Assembly: GCF_000015765.1 (NCBI RefSeq)
Contig: NC_008942.1
Coordinates: 1,193,921-1,257,920 of the forward strand
DNA from: Methanocorpusculum labreanum Z
GTDB taxonomy: Archaea > Halobacteriota > Methanomicrobia > Methanomicrobiales > Methanocorpusculaceae
Length of the DNA stretch: 64,000 nucleotides
Direction: 5' to 3'
The first letter of the stretch is position 1. Every line of letters starts with the position of its first letter. The position numbers and the translations under genes were made by a program. The notes beneath the pieces were generated by a model. It saw only the letters and a list, made by a program, of their open reading frames with translations, was not told the DNA's origin and did no database searches. Positions 60,601 to 64,000 of this stretch are shown in pieces.

Positions 60601-61263
60601 ATGGCGCTGAACGTGAAGCCTACCAGATCCGAACTGATCGCCCTCAAAAAGCGTATCAAGCTCTCGGAGCGTGGGTATAAGCTTCTGAAAATGAAGCGCG
60701 ACGGACTTATCCTTGAATTCTTCAAGGTGTTAGCGGAAGCTAAAGATCTCAAAAATCAACTTGCCGAAAAGTACGAACGTGCACAGAGAATGATTGCAAT
60801 CGCAGAAACTGTGGACGGAAGTATCGGTGTGAAGTCAGCGGCGTTTTCAGCATCTGAAAACCCGGTGATCGACCTGAAAAGCAAGAACATTATGGGAGTT
60901 GTTGTACCAAAGATCGAATCTCAGAGTGTGAAGAAGTCCCTCACGAACCGCGGTTACGGCGTTCTTGGAACGTCCGCCGCGATCGATGAGGCTGCCGACG
61001 CATTCGAGGAATTAGTAGAGTGTATCATTCTCTCCGCTGAACTGGAGACGACTATGAAGCGCCTCCTGGACGAGATCGAAAGTACAAAGCGCCGTGTGAA
61101 TGCCCTGGAATTCAAGGTTATTCCGGAGTTGATCGAAGCCCGTAACTTTATCAAGATGCGGCTCGACGAAATGGAACGCGAAGAGTTGTTCCGTATGAAA
61201 AGAACAAAGGGTAAGTCTGCCGCAAAGGCCGCAAAACTCTCCGCTGCACACGCAGCAGAATGA
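60601..61263 (+). CDS. atpD: A1Ao ATP synthase subunit D
   Basis: The 220-residue protein is the rotating central shaft. It begins with two long helices ([20 protein letters not shown] and the following [15 protein letters not shown]) and ends with a return helix ([20 protein letters not shown], about 157-176), the antiparallel coiled coil typical of D/V-type subunits. An Ala/Lys-rich tail ([18 protein letters not shown]) closes it. It ends the operon and is followed by a hairpin and T-rich region. Confidence 0.95.
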   Translation: MALNVKPTRSELIALKKRIKLSERGYKLLKMKRDGLILEFFKVLAEAKDLKNQLAEKYERAQRMIAIAETVDGSIGVKSAAFSASENPVIDLKSKNIMGVVVPKIESQSVKKSLTNRGYGVLGTSAAIDEAADAFEELVECIILSAELETTMKRLLDEIESTKRRVNALEFKVIPELIEARNFIKMRLDEMEREELFRMKRTKGKSAAKAAKLSAAHAAE

Positions 61264-61295
61264 TAATGCAGTACTGCAGGAGACCGGGAGAACCT

Positions 61296-61366
61296 CAGGG
61301 ATCCCCGGAGATATCCGGGATCTTCTAACCCGAATCTCTTTATTCTTTTTTCGACTGTTTTTTTCA
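61296..61366 (+). terminator. Terminator of the ATP synthase operon
   Basis: GATCCCCGGA (about 61298-61307) can pair with TCCGGGATC (about 61313-61321), with one bulge, around a GATA-like loop. Two T-rich runs follow at about 61338-61366. It separates the ATP synthase operon from the MBL gene. Confidence 0.55.
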
Positions 61367-61438
61367 TTTCAAGTTGGATACCGGACCGGTTTTTCCGATA
61401 AGAATATTCATATTATCTCCCGTCCCTTTAGATTAGCA

Positions 61439-62389
61439 ATGAATACTCACTTCCCCGCCGATAAAGCCGATAAAATAGCGGAAATGTTTTGTTTTACCGA
61501 TGATCAAAAACAATCGTTCTGCAATACCGCCGACGGGATCCTCCTGACCCACCAGGACGAGGACCCGGATACAATAATCACCGCCGTCTGCGAGTATGCA
61601 GATCTTATTGCAAAAAGCAAAGGAACCGGCTATACCCCGAAGATAGCCCGACAGAAGATCGGGGAGGACGTTCTTTTAACAAGCATCGAACCGCCGTGCG
61701 GGAGCAACACCTATATCCTGGAGACAAAGGAAGGGTTCCTCGTGATCGACAGCGGATTTCCCTGCTATGCCGAAGAACTGAAACGGACGGTCCTCTCGCT
61801 CTATCCGGATTTTGCACAGCGGAAGACCGAGCTTCTTATCACCCACATCGATATGGACCATATGGGGGCGATGGATCTCTTCGACTGCGTGTATCTGAAC
61901 GAAGCGAGTCTGGAGAACTTCACGCGGGAAAATACCGGGGTCGCAAACTACCGGGTCAAGAATCCGAGCCGTGCCCCGTTCTATAATATGGTGGTGATGC
62001 TGACCGGCTACAAAACCCCGTCACTGAAAAACGTCAGTCTCATTGGAAGCGTGAAGCCCGACCCGACCATTCCCCTTTCGTATATCGGCGATCTGAAAAC
62101 GGCCGGCCTCACCTTTTCGGTGTATGAAGGCATCGGCGGCCATGTGGAAGGGTCGATGCTCTTTCTCGAAAACGAGCTGGGGCTCATGTTTACCGGAGAT
62201 ATCCTGATAAATCCCGACGGCTTCACGCCTGAGCAGCTGAAAGTCAACCGCTACCCGGCGATCCTTGCAGGCGGAAGTGTGAACGAGGATTCAAAGAAAG
62301 CTGCCGCTGAGCGGTTTGCGGCGTATGATATGATGCAGGGAAGACGCTGGATGGTCTGTCCCGGACACGGAAACGTGTTCCAGCTGTAA
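61439..62389 (+). CDS. Metallo-beta-lactamase-fold hydrolase, paralogue
   Basis: The 316-residue protein has the MBL core motif ITHIDMDHMG (about 137-146), preceded by VIDSGFPCYAEELKR and followed by GIGGHVEGSMLFLENE (about 222) and FTGDILIN (about 244), and ends VCPGHGNVFQL. Its build, with about 85 residues before the MBL fold, equals that of the 22402 protein. A GSNTYILETKEGFLVID stretch corresponds to NLNVFLTPEGKMILD there. A metal-dependent hydrolase of unknown substrate is expected. It is the last gene before a convergent S17e gene. Confidence 0.88.
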   Translation: MNTHFPADKADKIAEMFCFTDDQKQSFCNTADGILLTHQDEDPDTIITAVCEYADLIAKSKGTGYTPKIARQKIGEDVLLTSIEPPCGSNTYILETKEGFLVIDSGFPCYAEELKRTVLSLYPDFAQRKTELLITHIDMDHMGAMDLFDCVYLNEASLENFTRENTGVANYRVKNPSRAPFYNMVVMLTGYKTPSLKNVSLIGSVKPDPTIPLSYIGDLKTAGLTFSVYEGIGGHVEGSMLFLENELGLMFTGDILINPDGFTPEQLKVNRYPAILAGGSVNEDSKKAAAERFAAYDMMQGRRWMVCPGHGNVFQL

Positions 62390-62502
62390 AACCCTTTTTT
62401 CGCTTTTTTCATTATGATGCAGATTGTGCAAAAAAACAGGTCTATACTGGTAAGTAGAGAAAAAAACGAAAAGACGTTGGAAAAAGATATTGAGCCGGGA
62501 AG

Positions 62503-62697
62503 TTACCGGCGTGCGGGAGTGGTGTTGACCTTGCGGGTAACGTATCCTGCGACACGGTTACGGATCATTTTGCTTTCGATCGTGGTGATTTCAGCAACAA
62601 CTTTCTTGTTGTCGTCAAAGTTGCCGTTGAAGCTTTTTCCGTGCTGTTCGAGAAGGGCGATGCCCATTGATTTGATATAACTTGGCTTGATTCCCAT
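62503..62697 (-). CDS. rps17e: Ribosomal protein S17e
   Basis: The 64-residue protein reads GIKPSYIKSMGIALLEQHGK at the start and RNRVAGYVTRKVN near the end, the two signatures of eS17, an archaeal/eukaryotic small-subunit protein. The usual archaeal length is 60-70. It is the last gene of a three-gene unit with the ThiN-like and HD genes, nine bases behind the former. Confidence 0.96.
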   Translation of the reverse strand: MGIKPSYIKSMGIALLEQHGKSFNGNFDDNKKVVAEITTIESKMIRNRVAGYVTRKVNTTPARR

Positions 62698-62706
62698 GAG
62701 TATTCC

Positions 62707-63219
62707 TCAGATGTCTATATATGTAAGACGTTGAGATATGATAAGTATTCTGTTTGCTACCTCCTCAGGAGTGGTTCCAAGGAGGCATATCCTGCCCGGT
62801 CCGCGGGAAGATTCGGGATTTGCTATGGCAAGCGGCACGCCTTTTCTGCATACCGAAGCGATCCCCCAGTCCATGGTCGAGATACCGGCCGGAAACTTTT
62901 CCGGGTCATAAACCTCGACATCCCGAAGAGTTTCGACAGCAGTTGCGAGGATATCGTCCTCATAGCGTATGCATGCCGCCGAGCGAATGGTGGGATCGAA
63001 ACGCCGGACGGTAAGAAGGGTCTTGACGATCGGTTCATCGACGCCGAACCCTACGCTCGAACCTCTGGCGATGGCGACGCCTTTCTTGTCGACGGCGTCG
63101 GCGGTCGCATAGGCGATCGCCAGATCGTCACGCGGAATGATATAGCGCGAGACATCCTGCAGTTTGCCGTGAGCCTTCTGCAGATCGCGGAGAACCGCCG
63201 ACTGTGCTCCGGCACCCAT
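62707..63219 (-). CDS. ThiN-domain (thiamine-phosphate synthase-like) protein
   Basis: The 170-residue protein shows a GDEPIV-like region (GFGVDEPIVKTLLTVRRFDP, about 55-74), a STMDWGIASVCRKGVPLAIANPE stretch (about 113-135) and a final GTTPEEVANRILIIS helix, resembling the ThiN domain. In archaea ThiN is found as the end of ThiD-ThiN enzymes or of HTH regulators such as ThiR; a free-standing copy like this may synthesise thiamine phosphate or bind it as a sensor. It overlaps the HD gene by one base. Moderate confidence only. Confidence 0.6.
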   Translation of the reverse strand: MGAGAQSAVLRDLQKAHGKLQDVSRYIIPRDDLAIAYATADAVDKKGVAIARGSSVGFGVDEPIVKTLLTVRRFDPTIRSAACIRYEDDILATAVETLRDVEVYDPEKFPAGISTMDWGIASVCRKGVPLAIANPESSRGPGRICLLGTTPEEVANRILIISQRLTYIDI

Positions 63220-63770
63220 CAGTTCAGCCCCAGTTCGTCTTTTACCGCAGTGATCTCGGAGATAGCGATCTCATACATTCGTTCCCTCGGGATAAGAGCG
63301 TCGCCAAGAGCGATCCTTGTCCGGTCGCATCCTGCGGCGAACGAAGGGGTCTTGTACTTCTTCGTGACCGTCTTCACCGTCACATCGGATATGTTTCCTC
63401 CCTTGACATACGCACAGGCGACGATCAGTCCAGACACGCTGTCGGCGACCTGGAGACAGATCTCCACAGGGGTCGTATAGTCGGTACCAAATATCATGTG
63501 ATTGTGGCGTTTGATCGGAAGAGCGATCTCGTCGCCGACACCTGCCGCACGAAGGATCTCGTATCCGGCAAGTCCGTGCTTTTCCATATCCTCGTCGATC
63601 TCCTCGAAGTCGATGTCGTGAAGGATGCCGATCGTTTCCCAAAGGACAGCATCTTGTCCCAACTCAGCAGCCAGACCTCTCATGACGGCGGCGGTCGAGA
63701 TACAGTGACCGACAAGCGAGGGAGTGGCTACATGTTGTTTGAGAAGCGTGAGTGCCTCTGTTTTTTCCAT
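63219..63770 (-). CDS. HD/HDIG-domain metal-dependent phosphohydrolase
   Basis: The 183-residue protein has the metal-binding pattern of the HD family: SLVGHCISTAAVM with a first His (about 18-30), GILHDIDFEEIDED with the His-Asp pair (about 48-61), and a later KRHNHMIFG with further His (about 86-94). VADSVSGLIVA supplies the last Asp. Such HDIG proteins hydrolyse nucleotides or cyclic dinucleotides; the substrate is not known. It is the first gene of the HD-ThiN-S17e unit, divergent from the last gene in the window. Confidence 0.9.
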   Translation of the reverse strand: MEKTEALTLLKQHVATPSLVGHCISTAAVMRGLAAELGQDAVLWETIGILHDIDFEEIDEDMEKHGLAGYEILRAAGVGDEIALPIKRHNHMIFGTDYTTPVEICLQVADSVSGLIVACAYVKGGNISDVTVKTVTKKYKTPSFAAGCDRTRIALGDALIPRERMYEIAISEITAVKDELGLN

Positions 63771-63825
63771 GTCCTATTTATTGGATATGAAAAGGGATAA
63801 GAGTCTCGACGCACAATGTATTTGT

Positions 63826-64000
63826 ATGCAAGATTGGATACTTGATGTGATCATCGGCGTCTCGGCAATCATTTTGTTTGCCATTCTGCTTCTGGGTCTG
63901 CCCCACGTCCTCCCGGCGGCCTATGGATACGTAGCAGCTTTCCTGATTTTTGTGGCATACCTCACAACTGCAGGACTGACAGTAATTAAAAAATCGATCC
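63826..64000 (+). CDS. Membrane protein, 3' truncated by window end
   Basis: The frame from ATG 63826 stays open to the last base. It encodes MQDWILDVIIGVSAIILFAI, then a second hydrophobic stretch (YGYVAAFLIFVAYLTTAGLT) ahead of a basic KK. At least two transmembrane helices are present. No family can be named from 58 residues. An ATG nine bases earlier, in another frame, meets a stop soon and is not used. Confidence 0.6.
   Translation, partial: MQDWILDVIIGVSAIILFAILLLGLPHVLPAAYGYVAAFLIFVAYLTTAGLTVIKKSI

Noticed and set aside
1-64000. CRISPR arrays, rRNA genes and complete insertion sequences with transposase
   Set aside because: No array of direct repeats with regular unique spacers, no rRNA-like sequence and no transposase or integrase gene was seen. 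The CACGAAA-unit and decamer arrays lack spacers and are not CRISPR.

Overview
The window is a stretch of a euryarchaeal methanogen chromosome, most likely of the order Methanomicrobiales (Methanocorpusculum-like). The evidence is the gene content: proteasome-activating nucleotidase, archaeal MBF1, triosephosphate isomerase of the short archaeal type, the TgtA/ArcS archaeosine pair, Sep-tRNA:Cys-tRNA synthase beside tRNA-Cys, a nine-gene A1Ao ATP synthase operon, ribosomal protein S17e and an archaeal RNase P RNA. The genus is an inference; no 16S rRNA is present.

Layout: 1-9631 holds mostly core genes (end of an acyltransferase-like protein, tpiA-mbf1, pan, a RimK-type ligase, lipoproteins, CBS-type pyrophosphatase, phosphoesterase). 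At 10087-15067 lies an AT-rich defence module: Vsr endonuclease, a double GHKL-ATPase/histidine-kinase protein, a receiver-domain protein and a cytosine-5 DNA methyltransferase. It is enclosed by long inverted repeats. From 15762 to 25375 come a CPBP protease, an AAA_14 ATPase, a radical SAM protein, a Kef-type antiporter, metallo-beta-lactamase, HAD and cysteine-cluster proteins, followed by rnpB. From 26625 to 30532 is a patchwork of a GxxExxY gene between inverted repeats, a four-gene HNH-containing operon, short-repeat arrays and a ribbon-helix-helix gene. 30898-41208 is a second, larger defence island: type III restriction (res, mod), a small membrane protein, a DUF4391 protein, a large SNF2-type helicase and a PD-(D/E)XK nuclease. 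From 42456 to the end the window is mainly core again: AMMECR1, tgtA-arcS-formate/folate ligase, a second GxxExxY gene between inverted repeats of another family, hypD, two tRNAs with the SepCysS unit, the ATP synthase operon, S17e, a ThiN-like protein and an HD protein.

The most unusual theme is the intergenic DNA. Two unrelated families of repeats (called A and B here), plus a modular hairpin family (C), fill nearly every long gap. A and B copies occur as facing inverted pairs. The space between the arms is sometimes nearly empty (764-1260, 4042-4491), sometimes holds one GxxExxY gene (27094-27531 in A, 47053-47475 in B), and once holds a complete four-gene defence module (10087-15067). This suggests a non-autonomous cassette-like arrangement in which paired repeats carry or gather cargo. 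That is inference; the repeats themselves are read directly from the sequence.

A second point of interest is the Cys-tRNA unit: tRNA-Cys, a 66-codon reading frame and SepCysS lie head to tail, with a perfect 12-bp-arm palindrome just upstream of the tRNA and a hairpin that holds the small frame's start codon.
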